NCBI GenBank assembly: GCA_963708455.1
Contig: CAVPSQ010000010.1
Span: 1,054,001 to 1,118,000, forward strand
From: CAIMUS01 sp963708455
GTDB taxonomy: Bacteria > Pseudomonadota > Gammaproteobacteria > Competibacterales > Competibacteraceae
Direction of reading: 5' to 3'
Length of the DNA stretch: 64,000 bases
Shown here: piece by piece, positions 55,800 through 64,000 of the stretch
Position numbering within the stretch: position 1 is the stretch's first letter
Layout of the letters: the number at the start of each line of letters is the position of its first letter
The notes under the pieces: generated by a model
The model's database searches: none
What the model was told of the DNA's origin: nothing
The model's input: the letters and a program-made list of their open reading frames with translations, nothing else
Made by a program: the position numbers and the translations under genes

Positions 55800-57401
55800 T
55801 CAGCAGGCCGCTGCCGACGCTTTGGTGGGTGTCAACGCCTGATAGATTTTCAGATATTGGGCCGCGCTGTTACCCCAGCCGAATTCCCGGGTCATGCCGT
55901 TGTTTTGCAGCTTCTGCCAAGTTTTCCGATCCTGGTAAGCCAGCAGAGCGCGCAGCACGCACGCCAGTAGTTCGGCTTGAGTGGGATGCTCAAACACGAA
56001 CCCGGTTGCCGTGCCTGCCGCCAGGGTGCGCGGAGTCGTATCCACGACCGAGTCGGCCAAGCCACCGGTGCGATGCACGAGGGGAGGGGTGCCGTAGCGC
56101 ATGCTGTACATTTGATTGAGCCCGCAGGGTTCGAACCGGGAGGGCATCAGAAAGATATCCGCACCGGCTTCGATCAGGTGGGCCAGGGCGGTATCGTAGC
56201 CGATGGTGACGCTGACCCGGTCTGGATGGTCCCAGGCGAAGCGGCTCCAATCTAGCTCGTAATGCCGCTCGCCACTTCCCAACACCACCAGTTGCACGGG
56301 TTGATCCAACAACTCCTGCGCCACGTCCAGCGCCAGATCCACCCCTTTTTGATAAGTGAACCGGCCGATCATCCCCAATACTATTGTTTCGGCACCGACC
56401 TTCAATCCCAATCGCTCTTGTAGTAATTGCTTGTTGACCGCTTTGCCGACCAAATCCTGGGGACCGAAATGAGCGGGCAGGTAACTATCCTGGCATGGAT
56501 CCCAGGTGACGGTGTCAATGCCGTTGAGAATGCCGGTCAAACGATTGCGCCGGAACGCCAGCAGGCCCTCCAGGCCGTAGCCGCCGGCGGGCGTCTGAAT
56601 CTCCTGGGCATAGCCGGGACTGACGGTGGTGATATAGTCGGCATAATAAAGTCCCGCCTTGAGAAACGAGAGCTGACCATAAAACTCCACTCCGTCGGTG
56701 ATGAAACAGGATTTAGGCAGGCCGAGGGGGGTCAGCAATTCCGCCGCATAAGTTCCCTGATAGGCAAGGTTATGGATACTGATGACCGAACGGGCCCAGG
56801 CCAGGCGGTCGTGCGCCAGATAGGCCGGCGCCAAGCCGGTATGCCAGTCATTGCAGTGCACGATATCGGCGGTCCAATCGAACAGACCGGTGGCGGTGCC
56901 GAACAGGGCGGCCACTTTACCGAGTACACCGAAGCGCAGCGCATTGTCCGGCCAGGCATCGCCGTTGGTGTCACTATAGGGGTCTCCTTCACGGTCATAT
57001 AATGCTGGACAGTCGATGGCGTATACCGGTACGCCATTGGCCAGCACGCCCTTGATCAGTTGTACCGGCGCGGCTACGCCGGGTAGTGGTTGGAACGGTT
57101 CCCCCACTGGCTCCCCGCCGATGGCGGCCACCACCCCCCGGTAAGCCGGGAGTAGCAGGCGGACATCGAGTCCCAATTGTCGTAATGCTGGGGGCAGGGC
57201 GCCGCTTACCTCGCCCAGGCCGCCGATTGTGACCAGCGGGTCGGCTTCGGCGGTGCAGAACAACACCCGTAAACCCGGCGCAGGTCCCACGGATAGTGGC
57301 TTTTGTCGGCTCTCCGTGACGAAAGAGGGCAGGCGGGCGGCAGCCGTTTCGGTCGCATCCACGTTCTCGGCAGAGGTATGCATGTTCTTGTTGTTACTCA
57401 T
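55800..57401 (-). CDS. glgA: Glycogen synthase (GT5)
   Basis: 533 residues. The sugar-nucleotide loop TIGGLGEVSGALPPAL (normally KVGGLGDV) lies at about 58-73 after an N-terminal extension of about 40 residues rich in Ala/Thr. The C-terminal GT-B half has PSRFEPCGLNQMYSMRYGTPPLVHRTGGL. It adds ADP-glucose to glycogen. Its promoter region faces that of the divergent GT4 gene across 201 bases. Confidence 0.92.
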   Translation of the reverse strand: MSNNKNMHTSAENVDATETAAARLPSFVTESRQKPLSVGPAPGLRVLFCTAEADPLVTIGGLGEVSGALPPALRQLGLDVRLLLPAYRGVVAAIGGEPVGEPFQPLPGVAAPVQLIKGVLANGVPVYAIDCPALYDREGDPYSDTNGDAWPDNALRFGVLGKVAALFGTATGLFDWTADIVHCNDWHTGLAPAYLAHDRLAWARSVISIHNLAYQGTYAAELLTPLGLPKSCFITDGVEFYGQLSFLKAGLYYADYITTVSPGYAQEIQTPAGGYGLEGLLAFRRNRLTGILNGIDTVTWDPCQDSYLPAHFGPQDLVGKAVNKQLLQERLGLKVGAETIVLGMIGRFTYQKGVDLALDVAQELLDQPVQLVVLGSGERHYELDWSRFAWDHPDRVSVTIGYDTALAHLIEAGADIFLMPSRFEPCGLNQMYSMRYGTPPLVHRTGGLADSVVDTTPRTLAAGTATGFVFEHPTQAELLACVLRALLAYQDRKTWQKLQNNGMTREFGWGNSAAQYLKIYQALTPTKASAAAC

Positions 57402-57602
57402 AAACTATCACCTTGATGTGTTTGGATGGCCTGCCAGCGACGCCAGGCCGGCAGCGCTGGTCGGCTGTCGAGTGCTAGTCGGTAGCAGGCGACATCGGTA
57501 TGATACTACCTAATATCAGTCGGGTTTAGATAGCAGGCATAGGCCAGTCACGTCATCTTTGCCAATAAGCGCCTTCTTAGGCAACGGTAGGAGAACTGTT
57601 TA

Positions 57603-58829
57603 ATGAGAATTGCCATTTTAACCAACGAGTATCCCCCCCATATTTACGGAGGAGCGGGCGTTCACGTGAGTTATCTCACGCGCGAGCTGGCCAGTCTGGA
57701 GGAACGGAAACATAGCGTCAAAGTCCTATGTTTCGGCACGCAGCGGGAACAGTTGAATAATCTTACCGTTGAAGGCATCGAACCGGAGTTTGCGACGCCC
57801 TATCAGGATTCCCGCCACCGCCGTTTCATGGATACCTTGCTCAGGGACATCATGATGGCGGGCAGTCTGGGTACTGCTGATATCGTGCATTGTCACACCT
57901 GGTACTCTCATCTGGCCGGCTGTCTACTCAAACAACTAGTAGGAGCGCGGCTGGTATTGACCACCCATTCCCTGGAGCCCCACCGTCCGTGGAAGGTCGA
58001 ACAACTGGGCACAGCCTACAATGCCAGCACCTGGGTGGAACGAACGGCTTACGAGAACGCCGACGGCGTCATCGCCGTGTCGCAATCCATGAAAGCGGAT
58101 GTGCATCAGCTTTATGGGGTTCCGCTCGATAAAATCCGTGTTATTTATAATGGCATCGATCAGAACGAATATCACTATTCGCCCGATCGCGAAGTGCTGG
58201 CGGCTTATCAGATCAATCCGGACCAACCCTATGTGTTGTTTGTAGGCAGAATCACCCGCCAGAAGGGGATTATTCACCTGGTGCGGGCCATCAAATACCT
58301 GCGTCCCGATACCCAGATCGTGCTCTGCGCCGGACAGCCGGATACTGAGGAAATCGGGCGGGAGATGACGCTGAACGTCGACCAGGCGCGGACGGAAAGT
58401 CGCAATAACATCGTCTGGATATCCAAAATTGTTCCCGCCCACGATCTGATCGCCATTTACAGCCAAGCGTCCGTATTCGTGTGTCCATCGGTTTATGAAC
58501 CGTTCGGTATTATCAATCTGGAAGCCATGGCCTGCCAGACGCCAGTGGTGGCTTCCGCGGTCGGCGGGATTCCGGAAATTATCGTCAACGGTGAAACCGG
58601 CTTTCTGGTTCCTTTGCAACCAGTCAGTGCCGCTAACTTCGAACCGCGGGACCCTGAAACCTTTGCGCGTGCGCTAGCCGAACATACCAATCTTATTCTG
58701 GAGGACTCGGAAAAACGGCAGGCGATGGGCGTCAAAGCGCGCCAGCGGGTCGAGAAGTATTTCAGTTGGTCCAGCATTGCCAGACAGACGTTGGATTTCT
58801 ATACCGAATTGGCGCGACTTGACCCCTGA
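57603..58829 (+). CDS. GT4 glycosyltransferase, GlgM / actinobacterial-type glycogen synthase
   Basis: 408 residues of GT-B fold: NEYPPHIYGGAGVHVSYLTREL at the N-terminus, FVGRITRQKGIIHLVRAIKYL in the middle and YEPFGIINLEAMACQTPVVAS with the EX7E motif. This pattern matches the actinobacterial GlgA/GlgM group, whose members make maltose-1-phosphate from ADP-glucose. A ribosome-binding sequence (GGTAGGAGAA) lies just upstream. A TATGAT at 57500-57505 could be its -10. Confidence 0.85.
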   Translation: MRIAILTNEYPPHIYGGAGVHVSYLTRELASLEERKHSVKVLCFGTQREQLNNLTVEGIEPEFATPYQDSRHRRFMDTLLRDIMMAGSLGTADIVHCHTWYSHLAGCLLKQLVGARLVLTTHSLEPHRPWKVEQLGTAYNASTWVERTAYENADGVIAVSQSMKADVHQLYGVPLDKIRVIYNGIDQNEYHYSPDREVLAAYQINPDQPYVLFVGRITRQKGIIHLVRAIKYLRPDTQIVLCAGQPDTEEIGREMTLNVDQARTESRNNIVWISKIVPAHDLIAIYSQASVFVCPSVYEPFGIINLEAMACQTPVVASAVGGIPEIIVNGETGFLVPLQPVSAANFEPRDPETFARALAEHTNLILEDSEKRQAMGVKARQRVEKYFSWSSIARQTLDFYTELARLDP

Positions 58830-59026
58830 CCAGATTTCCTGGCGGCGCCGGCATGCTGTCCGCGCAGTGTGTCAGCAAGCCGGTGCGCCATTGCACAGGA
58901 AGAGTGCGGGTGACTATTCACTGATTTACTGTAATTTAACATAATATACATTATACCAACTAAATATAATGCAGCGATGCAGCGCTTGATCCAGGGTTTT
59001 CCAAAGATAGACATGCATAAAATAAT

Positions 59027-60089
59027 GGCTCAATATGGATTCCAGTCAGTTCACTGCGTTATGCGACCAGCAGTTCCAAGAGGGGTCTGAGCAGGCCTTT
59101 GCCCCGAATGCGAGTGTTGTGCACGAACTGAAAGAAGCCCAGGTAGAGCGGCAGTTTTTCTTGCGAGATCCCACGATGGGGTCGCAGCCAAGAGCGCAGC
59201 AGCGACCAGAAGCCCTCAGCCGTGTTGACATGGATCTCATGGAAGCCATCCCCATCTTCGTCACGGGCGTATTCGCCCTGGCTGTGACACACCGTATGAT
59301 GGTCAAAGCCCCAATCCTTCAACGGGTTATAGATCGCGTATTCATCGGTATGAACTCGGGTTCCCGGGGCGATAAACGCCTGGATAGGGGACGGAGGGTG
59401 GCTTGCTGGACGTTCTCCAGCATCCGGACGACTACCGCGCCGCCGCGCTGAATCATGCCGAGAATGGGCGGCTTTTCCTTCTCCAAGGTGCCCCGACCCC
59501 GTGCCCCCTTCAGCCGCCGCCGCCGCCCCCGACGGCCTTTTTTTTCACCGCCTCCGGAAACCCTTTATGACCGGCCACCACGTAGACCTCGTCGCATTCC
59601 ACGTCCCCCGACAGGACCGGTTCGGGCTGGCGGGCGACGATCCCTTCCCTGAGCTGTTCAGTCATCCGCTGTACATCGTTCGAATTCAAGCCCAGCTCGT
59701 GGGCGATCTGCGCGTTAGACAGATTCAACCCCATGAAATACAGGCACAAAATCCAAACCCCCAGCGGTTGATGATGCCCCGCTAACACCGTACCCGTGAG
59801 ATCATCAAAGTAGCGATGGCAGCTTTCACAGCGATATTTCTGCCGCGCCGGCTGGGTCGTATCCCGCCCCTGCTTCGTGATCTCCGCTATGCTACAGTGG
59901 GGACAGTGGACCCCGTCCGGCCAGCGGAGCTGGCGAATAGTTTCATAGCACCGGACATCATCCAGCAGATTTTGAAGGTTGATCATCGTCGGGGGGCCTT
60001 CGGTCGCAGCGGCTCAGAACCCGTTCAGTGTAGCCGCCGATCGCCATCGGGGCGAGCGGTCCTCAACAGTCTGGAATCCATATTGAGCC
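59027..60089 (-). mobile_element. IS1595-family insertion sequence, copy 2
   Basis: 1,063 bp with the same 19-bp inverted repeats as copy 1 and an 8-bp target duplication AAAATAAT. It differs from copy 1 by a one-base deletion and at least one substitution. The gap 58830-59018 before it has no gene. Confidence 0.95.
59059..59986 (-). pseudogene. IS1595-family transposase, copy 2, inactivated
   Basis: Same two-frame arrangement and A8 run as copy 1, but a one-base deletion near 59386 (GGATAGGGG for GGATGAGGGG) adds a second frameshift within the DDE core, leaving an ORF of 87 residues from MKDWGFDHHT. Confidence 0.9.
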
Positions 60090-60124
60090 AAAATAATTTG
60101 TTTTTCAATTATATATGTTTAGTG

Positions 60125-60255
60125 TCTTCGCCAGCCTTCTGTGGTCAGGTCCGCCCAATCCTGGGAGCGCCGGCGTCCTCGCCGGCTCTTTGCAATCCTG
60201 GGAGCGCCGGCGTCCTCGCCGGCGCTTTGCGGTCACTCTGCGAAGTGTCCAGGCT
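60125..60255. repeat. Dispersed repeat with two REP-like cores, copy 2 of the long form
   Basis: Cores at 60161-60187 and 60198-60224 (CTGGGAGCGCCGGCGTCC plus TCGCCGGC). The flanks match those of the element after the integrase gene, so this is the same unit with its core doubled. Confidence 0.75.
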
Positions 60256-60402
60256 TAAATGGATACTCCTTTCCGAAGATTTAACGCCACGATTTCCTAA
60301 ACTGATAGGTGGTAAGGCTCTAAGGTTAAGGAGTTTGTTATTGAACGGGTAGTTACGCTACCCTATGTCGTATATCCGCTGGCGACAGAAGCGAGCACAG
60401 CT

Positions 60403-60873
60403 ATGCAACTCACCTCCCCCGCCTTTCAACACAACGGCGCTATACCCGCCCGTTTCACTTGTGACGGCGACAACAGTTCACCCGCCCTGCACTGGCAGGA
60501 TCTGCCCGCTGGCGCGCGCAGTCTGGCCCTGATTGTGGACGATCCGGACGCTCCTGATCCTCGCGCGCCACGCATGACCTGGGTGCATTGGGTGCTCTAT
60601 AACATCCCCGTCGACACCGCTGGTCTGCCCGAAGCCGTAGTGGCAAACGCGCTGCCGGCCGGTACACGCGAGGGAGCCAACGACTGGAAGCGGACCGGCT
60701 ATGGCGGTCCCTGTCCGCCGATCGGCCGCCACCGCTATTTCCATAAACTGTACGCTCTGGATACAGTCCTGCCGGATTTAGGCAAGCCGACCAAGGCCGC
60801 GCTGGAAAAAGCTATGCAGGGTTATATGCTGGCACAAGCTGAACTGCTCGGAACCTATCAACGTTCGCGCTGA
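60403..60873 (+). CDS. YbhB/YbcL family PEBP-like protein
   Basis: 156 residues with the phosphatidylethanolamine-binding fold: FTCDGDNSSPALHW, LALIVDDPDAPDP, WVHWVLYNIP and YGGPCPPIGRHRYFHKLYALD. The bacterial Raf-kinase-inhibitor-like proteins have no settled function. No signal peptide, hence cytoplasmic. A stand-alone gene. Confidence 0.9.
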   Translation: MQLTSPAFQHNGAIPARFTCDGDNSSPALHWQDLPAGARSLALIVDDPDAPDPRAPRMTWVHWVLYNIPVDTAGLPEAVVANALPAGTREGANDWKRTGYGGPCPPIGRHRYFHKLYALDTVLPDLGKPTKAALEKAMQGYMLAQAELLGTYQRSR

Positions 60874-60902
60874 GCTGAATATTATTAAATAAGTTAAATC
60901 AA

Positions 60903-62513
60903 TTAATTACCTAGCGGATTCCCGGAACGCCGTAAATAGGAAAGTGTTTTGGGCAGCGGAATGTTGTTGCCGAAGCTATCCTCGCCATAACCGTTTTCTG
61001 CCAGCAGTGCGATATCGGCTAGAACGCGTTTGTCGCCCGTGAACTTAATAGTCAGACCGGTGCTGATATCGATCTGGCCGATAGCCAGCAGGCGTGCGAT
61101 TTCGGCGTTAACACGCTCCAGTAGACTTTTCTCCTGACGGGACAGTTCGGTCAGCTCGGTGGACAGTTGCAGAGGCTGTTCGTAGATGATCAATTTGCCA
61201 TCTTCCGCCAGCTTCAGCACTCTATCCAGAACCGCCGCCTTGATCTGATCCTGCCCGATGGCATCCTCGCGCAGTGGCAACCGGGCGATCTCCGCTGCCA
61301 GCCAGCGCCTTTTGCGGGCGTTGATTTTTTCATTGGCGCGAAACAGATCCAGCGGCGAACTGGCATCGTAGGTATCACCTTCTAGCTCCATGCGCACGGT
61401 ACTGCCGTAATGCAGCACGATTCTGGCCACCAGTGTGGCCGGGCGCACGTGGAAACCCCGATAGTGCGGCGCTGGCACCTCGATCTGGCCGACTTCTGCA
61501 TAGCGTTTGAGCATTTCCTGGCACAGCCGCTGGCCGCAGTCTAGATACAGATTGGAATAGGTCAGCGAGAAACCAATCAGGATATCCTGTAAAGCTGCAC
61601 TATCGACCACCGGCCGCTGCCGCAAAGCCGAATCCCCGCTGTGCGGGTTGAGATGACGTTCATAGTAATGAGCTAGGTCGGTCGCAATGTCCAGCAGGTG
61701 ATAGATGATGCTGGCATGGCCACGCAGGATCGGCAGATCGGCGTCCAGGCGCTCGATTTCGGTTTCGGACACATAAGTGTCGTATACCGATTGCAGATTG
61801 TGGAAGCGATGTTTGAGGTAGCGCAGATTTTCTTCGCTCACCGGATCCGGAAAACAGCTTGCATAGGTGGCGGGTTGCAGTTGTGCGATGTCGTGCAGCA
61901 GTTCGCTTTCGGCGGCTAGATTGAGAAACGCGGTGGCAAGATGGGTGACGATGGCGGCTACATTATCGATTTGTCGCTTGTCACGGTTGTAGGACAGACG
62001 ACCGGGGATCAGTTGCTCGCGGTAATCGTGCGACGGGATCGGCCTGAACACCACCGGCAGGCCCAGGCGCTTAACTTGCTTCAACAGTCTGACGGCTGCC
62101 TCTTTTACTATGCCACTGGTGAACACTAAGGCCTGTTCGGTGGCGGCGACAAAATCTTTCTCGATGGGTAGCAATCGGTAATTCGGTAATACATGCTGTA
62201 TATGCAACAGTTCGTAGCTCAGCTTGGTGAACAGCTTGATAGCTGCCGTGAGCCCCCGAAAGCGACACCAGTGACGGTTATTGCGGGCGCCATAGGCGTC
62301 CAGCAATTCCTCGAGATGCACCGCCTGTGCCAATAAATCACCTATAAACGGGCGGGTAAACGCCGGTCGAACCGGATCATGCGCCTGCATATAATCGATC
62401 AGCTTGAACAGCATGCTGGCGCGTCTGGCGATAAGGTTACGGAACAGTTCCTCATCGACGACAGTGACAGAGTCTGGCTGATCTTTCAGAATTGGATCGG
62501 ATTTAGCAGTCAT
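60903..62513 (-). CDS. Large protein with an embedded HPr-like domain (536 aa)
   Basis: The 536-residue protein is mainly helical in its first 340 residues, with no motif I recognise. Residues about 350-395 look like an HPr domain: GFHVRPATLVARIVLHYGS carries His355 in the HxRPA phosphorylation-site context, followed by VRMELEGDTYDASSPLDLF. The C-terminal 140 residues are again unassigned. Normal HPr is about 90 residues. No other PTS gene is nearby. I set the start at MTAKSDPIL (62513); the ORF could extend upstream. Function unknown; phospho-dependent regulation is an inference. Confidence 0.7.
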   Translation of the reverse strand: MTAKSDPILKDQPDSVTVVDEELFRNLIARRASMLFKLIDYMQAHDPVRPAFTRPFIGDLLAQAVHLEELLDAYGARNNRHWCRFRGLTAAIKLFTKLSYELLHIQHVLPNYRLLPIEKDFVAATEQALVFTSGIVKEAAVRLLKQVKRLGLPVVFRPIPSHDYREQLIPGRLSYNRDKRQIDNVAAIVTHLATAFLNLAAESELLHDIAQLQPATYASCFPDPVSEENLRYLKHRFHNLQSVYDTYVSETEIERLDADLPILRGHASIIYHLLDIATDLAHYYERHLNPHSGDSALRQRPVVDSAALQDILIGFSLTYSNLYLDCGQRLCQEMLKRYAEVGQIEVPAPHYRGFHVRPATLVARIVLHYGSTVRMELEGDTYDASSPLDLFRANEKINARKRRWLAAEIARLPLREDAIGQDQIKAAVLDRVLKLAEDGKLIIYEQPLQLSTELTELSRQEKSLLERVNAEIARLLAIGQIDISTGLTIKFTGDKRVLADIALLAENGYGEDSFGNNIPLPKTLSYLRRSGNPLGN

Positions 62514-62678
62514 AACAGAGAATTCTGGAGTGTCCCGGTAGTGTAATTCTGCGGTTTTTCCAGATCGCTTTAGACAACAATTTTGGCTACAGTGACAGGA
62601 ATCTGTCGGTGTCACACTGTAAAAAGGCAACGACTATAATGACTGGCGTCCGACAATACAACTATTCCGGAGACAATC

Positions 62679-64000
62679 ATGAATATCGGTGCCTTGTTAC
62701 CACGACATGCTCGCTACCAGCCGGATCGTATGGCCCTGGTGGTCGGCGGGCAACGTCTGACCTGGTGGGACTTTAACGCCCGTGTCAACCGCTTGGCGAA
62801 TGCGCTGCTCGCCGCTGGCGTGCGCAAGGGTGAGAAAATGGCCACCATCCTGCCTAACTGCCTGGAACTTATGACCGCCTACTGGGTGGCGGCCAAGACC
62901 GGCATCGTGATAGTCCCCAGCAGTACCCTGCTTCAGGACAGCGGACTCGCCACCTTGTTGCGGGATTCCGATGCAGTTGTCGTGCTTGCCGATCCCGCTG
63001 CGGCGGAGGCGCTGGACCGGATTCGCGCTGATCTGCCGGCGGTCCGTAACTACGTGCTGGTCGGCGATACAGTGCAGCCGGGTTTTCAGACCTATGCTGA
63101 TTTCATCGCCGCCGCCACTGCTGAAGAGCCGCCCGATGCTGGTCTCAAGGATGCTGATGTCTACAACATTATGTACTCTAGCGGCACCACCGGTGCCCCT
63201 AAGGGCATCGTGCATACTCATTATGTGCGTGCTATGTATTGTAGCCTGTTCGCCTCCGCCTGGCGGATGACGCCGGAAAGCGTGGTGCTGCATGCCGGTG
63301 CCATTGTCTTCAATGGCGCCATGCTGGACCTGATGCCCTGGATGTACCTGGGCTGTACCTATATCCTGCATCGGACTTTCGACGCCGAGGCGATGATCGG
63401 GGATATTGAGCGGGAAAAAGTCACCCATGTCATCCTGGTGCCGGCGCAGATCATCGCCATTCTCAATAGTCCTGCATTCGTTCCCCAAGCATTGCAATCG
63501 CTGCAAATGTTGCATAATGTCGGCGCTCCCCTGCACCTGGAATACAAACGGCGGATCAACGACTTATTGCCAGGCCGGTTTTACGAGTTGTACGGTTTGA
63601 CTGAAGGCTTCGTCACCATCCTTGACAAGCATGATGCTGTGCGTAAAGTCGGCTCCGTGGGCGTGCCCCCGCCGTTCTTCGAAATGTGCATTCTCAATGA
63701 GTACGGCGAGCAATGTGCGCCTGGCGAAATCGGTGAGATCTGCGGACGGGGTCCTATCCTGATGCCCGGTTATTACAAGCGTCCTGATCTTACCGCCAAA
63801 GCGATAGTGGACGGCTGGCTGCACACCGGCGATGCTGGCTTTGTGGATGAGGATGGCTATCTGTTCCTGGTGGATCGCATCAAGGACATGATCATCAGTG
63901 GCGGTGTCAATGTCTATCCCAAAGATATTGAAGAGGTTATCGTTCGTCATCCCGCTGTCAGCGAAGCGGCCGTCTTCGGTGCGCCTGATGAGCGTTGGGG
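62679..64000 (+). CDS. AMP-dependent acyl-CoA synthetase (ANL family), 3' partial
   Basis: The frame opens at MNIGALLPRHARYQPDRMAL, 7 bases after a CCGGAG ribosome-binding site, and is still open at the window end (about 440 codons seen). ANL motifs are in order: A3 YSSGTTGAPKGIVHTH, A5 YELYGLTEG, A7 GWLHTGDAG and A8 DRIKDMIISGGVNVYPKDIEE. The enzyme activates a carboxylic acid to acyl-CoA via acyl-AMP; substrate (fatty acid or other) unknown. The closing catalytic lysine motif lies beyond the window. Confidence 0.92.
   Translation, partial: MNIGALLPRHARYQPDRMALVVGGQRLTWWDFNARVNRLANALLAAGVRKGEKMATILPNCLELMTAYWVAAKTGIVIVPSSTLLQDSGLATLLRDSDAVVVLADPAAAEALDRIRADLPAVRNYVLVGDTVQPGFQTYADFIAAATAEEPPDAGLKDADVYNIMYSSGTTGAPKGIVHTHYVRAMYCSLFASAWRMTPESVVLHAGAIVFNGAMLDLMPWMYLGCTYILHRTFDAEAMIGDIEREKVTHVILVPAQIIAILNSPAFVPQALQSLQMLHNVGAPLHLEYKRRINDLLPGRFYELYGLTEGFVTILDKHDAVRKVGSVGVPPPFFEMCILNEYGEQCAPGEIGEICGRGPILMPGYYKRPDLTAKAIVDGWLHTGDAGFVDEDGYLFLVDRIKDMIISGGVNVYPKDIEEVIVRHPAVSEAAVFGAPDERW

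Overview
The window looks like a chromosomal stretch of a moderately GC-rich gammaproteobacterium with a repeat-laden genome. Supporting signs are the Tus-family terminus protein, two-component regulators of the sigma-54 type, glutamate synthase genes, a PEP-CTERM protein, glycogen synthesis genes, a thiolase of the PHB type, and a SbtA/SbtB bicarbonate uptake pair. Environmental sulfur-oxidising or glycogen-accumulating gammaproteobacteria would fit, but the sequence alone does not settle the genus.

Left part (1-18.5 kb). It opens with the 3' two thirds of a NACHT-FGE protein whose C-terminus has the adenine-depleted signature of a diversity-generating retroelement (DGR) variable repeat; no reverse transcriptase is in the window. 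Next come a YgiT-type zinc-finger gene, a Mn-exporter-like UPF0016 protein, two tandem genes of an unrecognised internally repeated family, a thiolase, serS, and a Tus-family gene. An AT-richer block follows (about 8.1-11.3 kb) with SirB, DUF2892, a sigma-54 response regulator and an overlooked 56-residue gene behind a sigma-54 promoter. Then come KfrA-like and YpfJ-like genes, an IS1595-type element, an OmpA-like porin, a tyrosine recombinase, and hemerythrin behind a sigma-54 promoter.

Middle part (18.6-46.4 kb). This accessory and rearranged zone is bracketed by two copies of the glutamate synthase locus. gltB copy 1 is complete but carries a one-base insertion, and its gltD is intact. gltB copy 2 lacks about 630 N-terminal codons and is separated from an intact gltD copy 2 by an IS481-family element. 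A third scrap of gltD is split by an IS1182-type element. Between and after them lie sbtAB, an ORF-less group II intron-like ribozyme, a REP-associated transposase (RAYT) with at least three decayed relatives, several families of dispersed palindromic repeats, six toxin-antitoxin loci, a PEP-CTERM protein whose tail and stop codon lie in a repeat array, and a frameshifted subtilisin with a dockerin-like segment.

Right part (46.4-64 kb). A likely sigma-54 regulon is visible: an orphan HisKA-type protein and an oxalate/formate-type MFS antiporter behind a near-perfect -24/-12 promoter, a decayed second antiporter copy with its own -24/-12 promoter, an SDR oxidoreductase, and a Cache-sensor histidine kinase with an NtrC-type regulator (frameshifted). 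It is followed by two divergent glycogen synthase-type glycosyltransferases, a second, more damaged IS1595 copy, a PEBP protein, a large protein with an embedded HPr-like domain, and the start of an acyl-CoA synthetase.

Many genes differ from intact relatives by single-base indels (gltB, the regulator, the GNAT toxin, the protease three times). Either this is decay in a repeat-rich genome or some are residual assembly errors; the gltB and regulator lesions share an 11-base context and deserve checking first.
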